This document shows, piece after piece, positions 1-12,016 of a DNA stretch of 64,000 nt (its first letter is position 1; each line of letters starts with the position of its first letter). Location of the stretch: positions 4,752,461 to 4,816,460 of the forward strand of contig CM034139.1 of NCBI GenBank assembly GCA_019914995.1, read 5' to 3'. The DNA is from Acanthochlamys bracteata (lineage: Eukaryota; Streptophyta; Magnoliopsida; Pandanales; Velloziaceae). A program made the position numbers and the translations under genes. The notes beneath the pieces were generated by a model. The model ran no database searches and was not told the DNA's origin. It saw nothing but the letters and a program-made list of their open reading frames with translations.

Positions 1-779
1 GATTGGTTTGTTTCGCTATTCTCGGTCATGTGCGTGTGGACCTGATCTTGGATCTGAATTTGTCGATTGAGTCGTTAGAATACTAGGTACGGATATGAAT
101 CAAGAAATATAAATAATTAGTTTTCCGTTGTTGGCAAAAAATGGAAATGCACAAATAATAACTGTACATATTTCACCAACAACCTAAATAGATGATATTT
201 GAGGTATTTTTACATTTAAATTTATTTGTTTTTAAATATTTTTAATAAATGTATTATAATATTAAAAAACTTATAATATTTTTAATTTTTAAAATTTTCT
301 TCTAAACATTCACGAAGAGTATATTTTAACTTATTTTATATTTGTTAAAAATAAATATTTAATTTCAAAATTATGATATTTAAATTATTTTAAATTTAAA
401 TTTATTAAAAATTTAAGTCCTATATATAGATATTATTTTTTAATCTAAAAAATAAAATTTCTAAATAACTAAATTTTGAATAAAAGATTATTTAATCAAT
501 CTCAAACGATTCTTAAGGAAAAAAATGAGTGCATAAATTACTGGAAATATATTGGAGATTATTTAATAAAACTTTCAAAAACTACGAAAGGTGAAAATTA
601 GGGCGGCTCTATGTTTATTTAGAGATTTTAGTTTTTATTTTTAGAAAGTATCTATAAAACGCACGTACTTAAAAATCTTTTAAAACACTTTGTAAAGGAG
701 CTATAACAAGATAAAAGCCGTGGTACATGCAAACTCCAAAATTACTTTTTATGGAAGAAACTAAAAGAGCGTTTCGAAT

Positions 780-1000
780 TGCGTTTGAAGTTTTTTTTTA
801 ATTTTTAATTTTATATTTTTAATATATATTTTATAAGTACTAAAATTTTTAATATATTAAAATTTTTTTATTGTATATTTTTATTATTATTTTACTAAAA
901 AATAAAATTTATTTTTTTGAAATAGACAATATTTTTATATTTAAAATTTTTTATTTTATAAACAATTTTAAACTTCATTTTAGATAAGGGTGTTGTTTAG
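780..1000. repeat. AT-rich MITE-like copy (probable)
   Basis: The stretch contains the order of short AT motifs found in the better bounded copy at 55591-55851 (read in reverse): a TATTTTATAA block, then a TTTTTATT..TATTTTTATTATT block, then AAAAATAAAATTTATTTT. Ends are unclear and no clean terminal inverted repeats or target duplication can be seen, so this is family membership by internal similarity only. Confidence 0.35.
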
Positions 1001-1639
1001 AATATATTTATCTATTATTTAAACTTTATGTTTTAGATAAATTTTTATTTTTAACTCAAAACAAAAAGTAAATAATTAATTAAATTCATTTGTAAATATC
1101 ACTTCTAATAACTAAATTGAAATAAAAAATATTTTAAAGCTTATTTATAATAATAAATAAACTTTATTCACCAATTACTTTTAAAGTACCTCACTTTTTA
1201 AGATATTACAAAGCTCCCCTTTCAAGCAAAATAAACGTCTTTAGAATTGCAGTTTGATAATACAACTTTTTAATTACAATATGATTAAAATTTTTAATAT
1301 AATAAATTATTTTAAAATAAATTAGAAACTTCTTATTTATTTATTTATTTTTTCAGCGACTCCAAGTCCAAACGTGTCCAAAGACGTAAGAATTGGACTT
1401 ATTTACTAATAATCCGGCGCTTGCTATTAATTAATGGTCGTCGATAAATATGGTTTTAAAAAAAACACTTTTCACGATTAAATCGTGCTACCTACTTGCA
1501 ATGCTTACAGACAAATGTACGATAATAATGTCAGTTGAGTTTTGAGCGTTTAACCATTCATACCATTATTAGAAAATCTTACTACAGTGTAAAATCTATT
1601 GGAAGTCTATTATTATCCTTGAGTGGAATCAAGCATATT

Positions 1640-1830
1640 AAAAAATTACATAATTTTTTAATTTTTAATTATATATTTTTTAATACGTATTTTATAAGTA
1701 TATAAAAATTTTATTTAAAATTTAAAAAGTATAAAATTTTATATAGTAAAACTTTTTTATTATATATTATATTATTTTTTTAGAGATAAAAAAATAAAAC
1801 TTATTTTATAAAAAAAAAAAATATCATCGA
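1640..1830 (-). repeat. AT-rich MITE-like copy, reverse orientation
   Basis: Read as reverse complement, this segment aligns by eye with 55680-55800 and 32680-32800. It shares a block with a TTTTTTTAGA..TAAAAAAAT motif and another reading TATTTTATAAGTATATAAAA. The similarity runs over more than 100 bases, which is more than AT composition alone would easily give. The termini are degraded and the exact limits are guesses. Confidence 0.45.
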
Positions 1831-4467
1831 ATTTAGAAAAAATCAATTTCTAATCACTTCCAAAAATTGTCTTTTTAGTTCATTTTAACCACAAATTTTA
1901 AGACGGTAGGTTGAAATAATTTCACTATGCCTTGTTAGGTCAAATATATTATGATCAATGCAATAGATCTAACTAGGGAAAATTTATATCCACTTTAAAT
2001 TCCGTCATAATTGCTTAAGCCCGTAAGTCAAAGTAGTTGTTTTTTAAGTGAATTACCAGAATTGAAGTGATTTGAGCACATAATTATTCTTTTAAATTAA
2101 AAGAGTTAATTATAGCGCTAACTTCTTTCTTTATTTCCTTTTTATGGCTCTAGCTTAGATGTCATTATCTTCGCATTTGTTTTAATTATTATTCCATATT
2201 AATATTGTTTATGTTAATCTTATATTATTATTTTTTCATTCTAAAAAAGTTACGTAGAAGTACTTAATTGGAGATCTAATCAAAATTTGGATCTTGTTAT
2301 CATGACTAATAAACAAAATGTTATGTAACAATAGTACTGTGTTTGATGCAAAAAGGCAAACCAACTACATCTCATGTGAATTAAATTAATTGTAGGCATC
2401 TTTTTCCGGGAATTCCTTCAGGTGTTTGACTTGCATTTTTGGATTTAACATTACATCTAGGTAACGTTTGATAAAAGTCTATAAATAATTCTTTTATAAC
2501 AAAAAGTATTACAAAATATTTTTAAAAATAAATTTTAAATTTATAAAATATTATAAAAATTTATTAAAAAATATGAAATAATTTTTTTTAAAAAGCTCTA
2601 AAAGATTCTGTCAAATATAATGTAAAAGATATTAATGTATTGGTCGTTGTTGTTTTCTAATCACTGTATGATATGAGCGTTTGAACTCAGCAGCTCCCTA
2701 GCAGAATTATCTTTGTGGATTTGAAATCTATAATCAAAGATTTTCAGGAAGCTTACTCGAAACACCGGTCGGTGAAGAATGGTGTGTGCATGCAATCCCC
2801 TTGTTAAATCTTCAGGGAAACTTCGTTTTCCAATATGAAAAAGTTTTTGGTAACACTATTTCATATCTGTCCACCGTAATCTTTGAGAGATTTGATGGGC
2901 TCCTAGTGGTACTACCAGAGAATATTTCTAGCACTTCAATCCATTCATTTGGTTGGTATTGCAGTTGGATGAAAAACGTGTTCTATAGTATTCTGCTCCA
3001 CTGCTTGCAGAATAAACAAAAGAGAAAGCAACACTACGTTATTTTAGTTGCTGATTAAGTTATTGAGCCAACTCAAAGTTTCATTCAGCCCATGTTCAGT
3101 CTTTCATCAGCAAGTACTGCAGAAAACGGATGACGTCGTGTTGGGGTTAGAGAAGTGCTTTTAATTTTTATATTTTAATTTTTGAATAATTTTTTTAAAA
3201 TACTGAAAGTACTAAATAATTCTAATTGTTATTAATTATTTTTATTTTTTTATAAAAAAAGAGGTAATTTAAAAAAAATTAAATATCTGTCGTTTAAAAT
3301 TTTTTTTCACAAATACTCCAAAAAAAATTATCTACTATTGCATGCAACCAATTGAACAACAGTGTAGTACTTTGCACCATGATATATCTAAACCATTTTT
3401 TTTGGTTAATTATTTAATGAAATTTGACAGAAAATAAGTTGATCTGACTAACCTAAATTCAAATTTCAATAAATTTACGCCGTTCTTGATCAATTGTTAG
3501 ATCTTCAATAGTAAAAGGGGACGGCACTAGGTAAAAAGGCCTCCATGAATTCAACTCCCAAAAATTGGTATCATTTATATGCAGCCCATGGGCTTTTGGC
3601 TAAAGCGATATTTGTAATATTTTGCAGTCTTGTTTTTCAGCAACAGCAGGTCAAACTAGAAACCACAACATTTCAAATTCTCAAAAACATCTATCTTTGT
3701 TTGTATGTATTACAGCAATGTTGTTGAGATGAAAATTTGTTCAAGGTTTTAGAACTCTGCAGGGGTTAGTAATTGTTTAATTATAATCAAGAACTAGTGA
3801 GAAATAACCAATCAATTCAGAAATGAACGAAAACAAACAATCTTGTCGATGACAATCACCAAATAACCCGCAGTCACTTCAAACACTGATACAATGCAGA
3901 GGAACAAGACAAGAAAGTAGACAGAATAGACGAGACAATAGAACGGAGCAACATAAGATAAAATATCACTAAATTTCTCGATGCCAAACATAAGTGACAG
4001 CAAGGGTATATACGAACAGACGCTGCTGCTCTAGCAATGCAAGCTAGAGTCACTACAACAGAGAACTACTAGCAACCTAGAAACTTAACTCAGCAAGTAA
4101 CAAAACTCCTAATAAAAGCTTTGAGAACTGAAGTGCATAACCATCCTGTATACGGAAAGCGCTCATGTGGCTCCAGCTGTTCCGCTCCTACCTGAACTCC
4201 TTTCTCCAGAAATCCTGTATTCGTTGCACCTGACTTTTTCCAGTATTTGTGTACAATTAGAAGACTTCTCAAGGAGCGAGAAGCAAGTGTCACAAATGCT
4301 CCACAAGGGACCCGAACCGCGCCCGGGAGCCAAGTTTGGTGTCCTAGTTGCCGCACCCAAGGCACTTGGCATGCCTTGCTCCTGCACAGCACCGAGCCCT
4401 CATTGGTCGCGTCGCTGGACCTAAGTTGGCAGATGTAACACATTCGCGGGACTCTACTCAACAGCTC

Positions 4468-6390
4468 ATGCATTCTTCTGCACTCTATCGGTCGCTGCAC
4501 TCCTCTACCACCGTCTCCATTCCTCTTATTTTCTCTCGCCTTCTCTTTACCGCAGAGTTTATCTTCGCTTTCATGTGATCACCGTACAATCCTTCAGGTG
4601 AGCTCCAGTTCGCCGGAAAGAGTTCCAACAGCTTTACCTGATCAAGAAACCTGGTCCAAGCTTGATTTTTCGTTTGCACTAAGGACCAGTTCAAAGATCC
4701 ACCGGCAACAGTGCCGAGCACGGTGTTGTCCGAGGTGGGGTTCGATTACCTGGCCAAGAAGTTATCGGTCTATGTTTCGGATGATGGTGGCTCTGAGCTA
4801 AAGATGTTCGGATTAATGGAAGCCGCGAACAAACATTGGGTGTCTTTCTGTAGAGAGAAAGGGGTTAAGATTAGGAGCCCTGAAGATTTCTTGATCAGAC
4901 GATTTAACCAATTTTGGCGGCGCTATTGATTCGATGAAATTCAAGGTAAGTTTAGTTGAAATTGCTTTTTGTTTGTTTGTTTTTTTTATAAAATTGACTT
5001 GAATTATCACCCAAAGTTTATGAATAAATTTAGTTTGTGCAGGAGATGCATGATAAAACGATTGAGAGAATGGAGGTTACGGAGAGAGGGTACGCTGGGA
5101 ACGAATTGCTAAGTTGCAGGGAAGATTATGAGATTTTCAAGGAATTTACTAGCAGAGAACACCAGTGTAATTAGGAGATTTTTTAAAGAACTTTTCAATT
5201 ATCATTATGAATTAATTAAACATCTTAATTGGAAGTGGAATTTTTCTGTTGAATGTGGAATTTCTGAATACTTCTGCTTGACACAGAAAAGGTGAAGATC
5301 AAACTGATCCGCCTCTGCCATGTTTTGAGAGAAAAACATCCGGCTTTTCCTGGACACTTCAAGGGCGCCGGTGCACTCAATACACTTTGTTAAAAAGTGT
5401 TTTGGTTGCGTGGTGTTTTGTTTTGTTCATCATGTTCACATGTTGTTGCCTGATGAATTGATTCGAGGTCAGTGTCTCAAGTAGTTTAATGAGCAATGCT
5501 CCTGTCATTCTCAACAATGGACGGCATGAAAGCTCCACAAGCAGTCTGATATCTGCTTGACTGAACTCTATCCGCGCCTTGCTTTTGTCCCAGTCCTTTA
5601 GAGGGAATTTAAGAGCAGTGACATCTATTGGTCCAGGATCATACGAATATTTCATGTCAACGCCATGGGACTCAACGGACTTCTTGGTCCAGACAACTGG
5701 TACTGGTTGCTTCTTCTCATGGCAATGCTAGCTGGCAAACCTGCTTCCGACCGAGCTGACTTTTGGTCCATTTTAAGGTTTGATTTTTTTCCAACATTAG
5801 AAAGGTGTTGTCTCTATAAGCACACGATGTAGCCTGCTGCGCCTATGAGAAAGGAAATCGGGAACTACTGTAAGCATATGCTATGCAAAATCCATGTTTG
5901 TCTTCCTCGTTCATCTTCTTATTTGATATTTGATTTACTTTTGGTCCTGCTCTACGAGAAATTTAACACTTCGATTTTTTTTGGAACCATACATTTTACT
6001 TGTGAATGACGTTGGAATTCGTAGATTGGAGTCTGTTACGATCGCGCTTGTGGAGGATTTCTATACGGGTTATCTTCTGCACTGTGAAGATGGCTGTCGG
6101 ACTTGTGTGATCCAGAAAGGCCGGCAACCACTGGAGATACTCCAAGGACCCTGAATGCACTCTCAGCTAAATCAAGAGAGTCTGTGGGGATTCTAGAGGT
6201 GGCTTCTTAGCCCTCTCCTTTATAGCACCATGAGAGCTGCTTTGCTTCAGGACTTAGGATATTATGCACACTATGCTTGCTGGCATTTGCGGTGTATACA
6301 ATCACATTTGTGGTCTTTCGCCACAGATTGCTCTGGTTCACCAACTCTTGAGTTCCCTAAAGTTGTGGAATTCGTTTCCTGTTCGTTTTA
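4468..6390 (+). pseudogene. Cellulose synthase-like (CslE/CslG type) pseudogene
   Basis: Collinear pieces of a plant cellulose synthase-like glycosyltransferase (GT2) lie on the plus strand in different frames. In order: an N-terminal membrane segment (LHSSTTVSIPLIF, 4495-4578); the first catalytic motif (SVYVSDDGGSELK, about 4765); FCREKGVKIRSPEDF; a plausible intron (donor 4946, next exon from 5043); VLREKHPAFPGHFK (about 5310-5370); SSLMSNAPVILN (about 5475-5515); MGLNGLLGPD then, after a frame change, TGTGCFF (5665-5719); AHDVACCAYEKG (about 5820-5860); VEDFYTGYLLHCE (about 6049-6090); TPRTLNALSA..SVGILEV; and LGYYAHYACW (about 6257). The DCD motif after VILN reads NGR, and the QxxRW motif is missing (KSRESVG instead). 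A T-run frameshift sits at 4912-4915 and stops follow several pieces. It cannot encode a working enzyme. The CslE versus CslG assignment is uncertain. Confidence 0.85.
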
Positions 6391-7058
6391 ATTGATGAAC
6401 TAATTAATTATGTCGCTTTTCTCAGTATGATGCAAAGGTTTTTGTTGAATGATCAAAACAGGTTCATCTGCTTTTACTGAATGAAGAAATATCATTTAGG
6501 CTTATTTGGAGACCATGTTTCGTGTCTTGAGAGTTTTGAGTAGTTCACATAAGTTGGGAACTAAGAGAATGCACTTGGTTGAATATTTGACAACATAACT
6601 TTGAACTTGGCGTTTAACTGTATGCAGGAAAGTATGAAGGTTCGAAGTAGATATCTTCAGTTTTTACACAAAGGGGAAGTTCATTCATGCAGCCTGCAGA
6701 AGTATAGCCTATGGCAAACGTGTAGAGAATACATTCCTCACGTGAATTTCTTTTATGGGCTAATGTGCTGGGAATCTCCATACTTTCCGTTGTTTATTTT
6801 TATTTACTCATCACTCAATTTATACCAGAAATCATTATATATATATATATAAGACGTCAAACGGCTGGACATAATGCATAAATACTGTAATCTAGAATGC
6901 TGAATGCATACAACAGCCATATCAGAAACATACATAGTGAAGTTTGCCACAACTTCACAGTCATGGTTCTGAAGAACACTGATGATAACTGCTAAGTTAT
7001 TCATACAGATAGGTATTCTTATACTTAAACAATCACTCCCCATTTTTTTGGATGACGA
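6391..7058. other. Intergenic gap between CSL relic and TFL1-like gene
   Basis: No supported gene. The frame at 6601-6852 encodes a hydrophobic 83-residue peptide, and part of it could be the decayed C-terminal membrane end of the CSL relic, but I see no diagnostic motif. A (TA)n run lies at about 6836-6851. The last 200 bases are probably the 3' untranslated region of the minus-strand gene that ends at 7059. Confidence 0.5.
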
Positions 7059-8755
7059 TCAACGCCTTCTAGCAGCGTTCTGCCGCTGCGCGTTGAAGTA
7101 GACAGCAGCAACAGGTAAACCGAGGTCATTTAATTGGGCGAACCTGCGTAGGTTGAATCTGTCCCTGCAGTCTGGTGGAGCAAATCCTGCCCAACGTCGT
7201 GGTTGTTTGAATACAACAAACACATACCTGTGGATTCCTATGTTCGGCTGAGGGATTTCGTAGTCCACAGCTTCCCTCCCTAAAATTAACCAAAAGAATA
7301 TTTATAAGACCACTGATGACTGCCACGATCAGAAAATTATATAGAAGTTTACCAAAAGATGCATCAGTTGTTCCTGGAATGTCTGTCACCATCCTGCCCA
7401 AAAGGAAAACAACCAAAATATATGCATGCATAGAATACATATATATTCATAAAGGCCAATGAATTAAATTCAAACAAGTACTGAAATAAGTGGTAAAACC
7501 CTAGGTACGTAGCTAACACTACTCTATATTCCTACATTTAATTGCTGCAGGAGGTCTATTTGCGTACATGCTTGAAGTAATAGTGTTTAAACTTCTAGCA
7601 AAAGTAGTCTTAGATTCTCTACCTATATATAAAGCAAACATCGATTAGTGAAAACCGTCATAGAAAACTGCAGTGTCTTATTATAAGTGAGAAGTACTAA
7701 GCTTCAGGGAAGCTTAATTGAAAAGTTTCTATTAGAGAAAATGAAAATGTTTGATCGACAAAAGGCACAAAATAGAGGATTTTGCATTACGGGGAATCTG
7801 CTGGCGAGATGAATCCTATTCTTCAAACTTTCTTTTTATTTTTCTGTTCCTACAAAATCATCAACCAGCCACTACATACAAACTGTTCTCACCCTTAGCT
7901 GCAGAAGCGGTCTTATCTGCACACCAATAAACATGTTTGAATGAATCCTAACAACTGAAAGGTTTTCACTAACAACAGTGATGATTCAGTGTTTATTTTG
8001 CTGCAAAATATATATCCTAGCACTAGGATCAGTTAAACGCTTAAAGGGCTTAATTGTTGATGATTGCTGCAATAATATTTCTGAATTCTAGTGATTGCTC
8101 TATCTGATAATATTCATACAATCAAGAAGATTATGCATGCATCGATCATATATATCAAGGGCTTCAGGTTAGTGAAGTACATCACTTCAACCTGTACTTT
8201 CCGCTTAGATCGATCTGTTTAAAATTTCTGTGGTTGACAGACAAATAATATTCTCCTCTAGTACTTGTTTATGTACTAGAACAAAAGCATTCATATGTAT
8301 GCATGCTCTTGCTGTATAGCATATATAGAAGATGAAATAAAAGCGAAGTAATACATATCAAGATGAACTTGTGTTGCAATATTACGTACCAGTGCAAGTG
8401 CTCTCTCAAGTATGGATCACTTGGGTTGGGCACATCTGGATCTATCATCACCTGATGATCAAATTGAAGAACGCATACGTAATAATAGTGGAATATATAT
8501 TTTCAATGAAAATTTAAAGAAGCTAATAGGATAGATGGTTCTAGTCCAACATACCAGCGTGAAGAAAGTCCTTAGGTCTCCGCCATTGATCTCCACTCTG
8601 GGCTTAGACGTAATGCATGAAGGGAAGAGTTCGCGTCCATTAAGAACAACATAGTTTGAGTTGTAGGCAACCATCAACTTAACTGAGGGGGTGAATTCAT
8701 CCAGGACTTCTCCAACAATTCTTCCCAAGACAAGAGGCTCAGAAGCTCTTTCCAT
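7059..8755 (-). CDS. TFL1: TFL1/CEN-type phosphatidylethanolamine-binding protein
   Basis: Exons on the minus strand are 8755-8555, 8451-8390, 7393-7353 and 7279-7059. Their sizes (201, 62, 41, 221) match the classic four-exon FT/TFL1 gene, and the joined frame gives 174 residues. PEBP hallmarks are DPDVP (71-75), REHLHW (83-88) and GIHR (116-119). His85 and Asp141 occupy the positions that distinguish TFL1 from FT (Tyr and Gln in FT). [22 protein letters not shown] and the C-terminal AARRR also fit the TFL1/CEN branch rather than BFT or MFT. Family members bind bZIP factor FD and 14-3-3 proteins and repress flowering or keep meristems indeterminate; that role is inferred. Introns are about 100, 1000 and 70 bases. 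I cannot separate a TFL1 from a CEN/ATC orthologue. Confidence 0.95.
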
Positions 8756-9631
8756 AACGAATGAAAGGCTGCACTTAATTAATTAGCCTTATGGAAATTT
8801 GGCTGGTCTGCTCTACCCATTAACTAATGCAGCTCATGTTTTATAGTGCACCAAAAGAAGAGGTCGCACAGTTGTATGAGTTCAAAGGGTTGTGCATTTG
8901 CATTGGATTATGTCCTTTTAAGTACTATAGGCAAAGGCCACATGGTTTCCATTTCTCCTATAGCCTCCTAGTAGGAGGTCTGAATTTTTTGTGTAGGTGT
9001 GATAAGTGGCTGTAATTATGTGCAAGGCTATTTTCGCAGAACCTTAGAGAAATAATAACATTATGTTCGTGACTATTTTTTCACCTTTACCCTTAAAGAA
9101 AAGCAACACCATTTTTCTTTCCCTCAAATACGAAACTGATTTTTCAGGACATTTAAAGCTAGTAATCGATCGTTTATTCGACATAAAGCACGCCCAGGGG
9201 CCATCCCAATCTTGACCAATAGATTCATGTCGACAAGTATGTAGATATATTTTTTTCACATTTAATTTTGTCATGCATGCATATATATCAAAAGGATGAG
9301 TCCTACATTTTTAGAAACCTTCCGAGGTCAGGGGCAAAGTCTTACCTGCAGTTTCAGAAAGTTTGCGTTAGTTCATCAATCATCTAACTTATGTTTTTCC
9401 CTTTTAAAGCTAAAAAAAACATGCATTACTTGAATATCAATCCACAAGTGTCCTGTTTGTGTAGGCAGACTTGATAATAGAAAAAAGAAACTTGAAGAAA
9501 AAGAACATCAAGTGCACATGTGACTCTTCATATTATTACAACAACACAGAGAGCACAAGAAAACTATATACAGTGAACTTTCCATTATTACAACAACAAA
9601 GACGGGATGAATGGGGAAGTGTTTGTTGATC

Positions 9632-10076
9632 ATGGCAAATAACAGTAGGGAACATCGGTTGTTGTTGTTGTTGTTTTTATTCTTTCTTCTTCATTCACTT
9701 TACACTAATAATGGAGAGTCATGCGTAAGCACATTAGGGTTAGTTTGTTTGTGTTCAGTGCAGTCAATAGATGGAGAACATTGTCTTGTACGAAAACTCC
9801 CTATCAAGAAAAAGCACAAAAGAGCTAAACAGTACTTTGAATAAAATTATTTGTCAATCTTACCTGCATGGATCTTCGCCATGCTTTTGCATTGTCCTTT
9901 CTCAGGTCACACCATGTGATTGGTTTTTTACGTGTGCTTTGAGGGCAATTACCGTTGCAACTCCTGCAATGAATCTTATGCAAAAGTCCATTTTATCGTC
10001 TACATCTTTACGATTATCGGATAGGACTAGACGTCCCTGGCGTGCCCCGAGGGCCTCGTTCATCTACTGGCACTAA
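9632..10076 (+). CDS. Candidate small secreted protein, two exons (uncertain)
   Basis: An ATG at 9632 opens a frame with a charged start (MANNSREHR) followed by a leucine/phenylalanine-rich core (LLLLLFLFFLLHSLY), which looks like a signal peptide. After GESC the sequence reads TGC then GTAAGC, a good splice donor at 9725. An in-phase acceptor (TTTCTCAG) precedes 9906, and the joined frame ends at 10076, giving 87 residues with an arginine/tryptophan-rich C-terminus. Unspliced, the same start gives a 70-residue peptide ending at 9844. I recognise neither product. The leucine run arises from a TTG repeat, so a chance frame is quite possible. Confidence 0.25.
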
Positions 10077-11859
10077 CTAGTACGACGTGACAATTGTGTC
10101 AGGGTGGTTTATGTTGAGAAGATCCACAGAGTTAATTAAGACGTTAAAGGATTAAATTCATACACTAGAAAGCTAATTCTATTCTATAAATTAAATCAAT
10201 AAGTTATAAAATTTTTCAATATATTATTTTTATTTTTATTTAATATATAAATAATTTAATCATTTTTTATTTAATAATTTTCTTATTATAGTGAATTATT
10301 TATATTTCTTATTTGCTCATATCTTAAGGAAACTTATGTGAGCCATAATATTATTAATTTATTTACCCACTATCAAAAAAAATTATTACGAATATCAAAC
10401 TTATAGCCAGACTAGTAATTCTGATATTACTATTAGAGAATAGAGAGATACAACACTAAAAAAATTAATTAAAATAAATCACTTGAAGAGTTCGATTCAT
10501 ATATTACAAAATTCAATTTAACACAAAAATTTAAACTAATTAGTTATAGAACTCTTTAATATATTAATTTTTTTTTTCATTTTATATTTAATTAATATAT
10601 AATTAATCTATTAACTCTTAATTCACCAATTTAAAAGTACTCTAAATTTATTTTATTTTTCTAAAATAAATTTAACTTTTTATATGAATAATAATTATTA
10701 TAAAAATTTTATGATATATAATTTATTTGTAGTTTCAAATATTTTTTAAAAAATAAATTCACAATAGTATTAAATATAATTATCAAATAAAAAGTTGAAA
10801 CGAATTAGCTTCTAGATAATGAACGGTCTAGATAGCTCTGCGGTTACGGATTTGCATTTTTTACCGTTTCTTATTCATAATCGAAACGCAAATCTTCACG
10901 AATTCATCCTTATTTCTACACTTTTTTAAGAACAGTTTAATACCGTAAAAAATTTATTAAAAACTAAAAGTTAAAATAAAATATGATATAAAATAAAATA
11001 AATAAAGTTCCAAATAACTTCTAAGAGATTGTGGTTCGATGGCTTGTACAAAAACATAACAAATCACCATGTGGGTGATGAACGGCCCAGATAGCTCTTT
11101 CATGTATAGAATTGCCTACAAATTAGCTTTACAGATTTTGGGATCGTTTAGGAATGTTTTAAATAAAAAACTTTTCTTAAAAAAAAAGCTTCACTCTAAG
11201 ATTTTCTAAAAAATAAATTGACTTTTTTATTTAAAAAATAAACATTATATATAATTTTATAACAAATAATTTATTTATATTTTTAAATTTTTAATTAATT
11301 AAAATATTATAAAAAGTTATTGAGAAATAAAAAATTAAAACACTATAGTTAAGTGAAATGGAGTGACAAATTAACGGTGCTTTCTACTCACAAGAATCCA
11401 GATTCATGAATGTTTTAACTTCCATTACTCAGTGGTGTGTAATATATATCTTATCTTTATAAGTAAAAAAGACACAATTTATACGAATTATTATGTGGCA
11501 TATCATATATTAATCATAGAGGTCATGATTGTGCCCTTATGTTTCCAAAAAAAACCTAAAATCTAAACCGAATACAATATTTTGATTCGAGCTGATTTGA
11601 TTGCGATTTGATATATAGTTTGGTTTTGAACATGAAAATTGTAAATCGAATAGTAACATCGATTGGGATTCAGTTTTATCTCAAAACACAGTCCGTTTAT
11701 ATTCCTCCGATGCAGTCATACTAGGAAAAGAAAGAAAGAAAAAAAAGATGCTGTGGCTACATCCACACCGTTCATCATATTATGGGGAGACGTGTCACAA
11801 TCCAAAGCTGGTAAATTTATGATCTAAAGTAAAGGATCTCCAATCCTCCTTACAGTATT

Positions 11860-11882
11860 TGGGCTGATAAGTTACATGGGCC
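11860..11882 (+). promoter_or_regulatory. Two site II-like motifs upstream of RPS6
   Basis: TGGGCT at 11860-11865 and TGGGCC at 11877-11882 lie 135-157 bases before the start codon of the plastid ribosomal protein gene. Paired TGGGCY elements (site II, TCP-factor targets) are known from promoters of plant ribosomal protein and growth-linked genes. Their use here is inferred from position. Confidence 0.55.
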
Positions 11883-12016
11883 AAATTAACAAAAACAATA
11901 AATTATTTAATTTGCTCCACGGAGCAACGTAATAATTTAACGTAGTCCTCCCACACCATCCCTTATCACAACCATCTTAGAAGTTAAAACACAAAACAAG
12001 CAGAACACAATCAGCC

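Larger units (their letters stand above)
1..4467. other. AT-rich intergenic region with repeat remnants
   Basis: I see no supported gene here. The sequence is very AT-rich, with many poly-A and poly-T runs. Stretches near 780-1000 and 1640-1830 belong to a dispersed AT-rich family described separately. The short open frames at 2786-3058 and 3545-3727 resemble no protein I know, lack splice or start context, and look like chance. The part from about 4090 onward is less AT-rich and leads into the cellulose synthase-like relic. Confidence 0.6.
8756..12016. other. Intergenic region between TFL1-like gene and RPS6
   Basis: The first few hundred bases are the upstream region of the minus-strand TFL1-like gene. 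A weak secreted-protein candidate lies at 9632-10076. From 10140 to 11350 the sequence is very AT-rich and shares short blocks with the AT-rich repeats elsewhere. A 21-base direct repeat with two mismatches occurs at 10819-10839 and 11078-11098. The last 160 bases contain the promoter motifs of the ribosomal protein gene. Confidence 0.6.

Noticed and set aside
4090..4500. Minus-strand 136-residue frame
   Set aside because: No similarity to known proteins, overlaps the start of the CSL relic, and several other frames are open here as well because of local base composition.
5377..5655. Minus-strand 92-residue frame
   Set aside because: It is the antisense of the CSL pseudogene; the plus strand shows SSLMSNAPVILN and MGLNGLLGPD motifs here.
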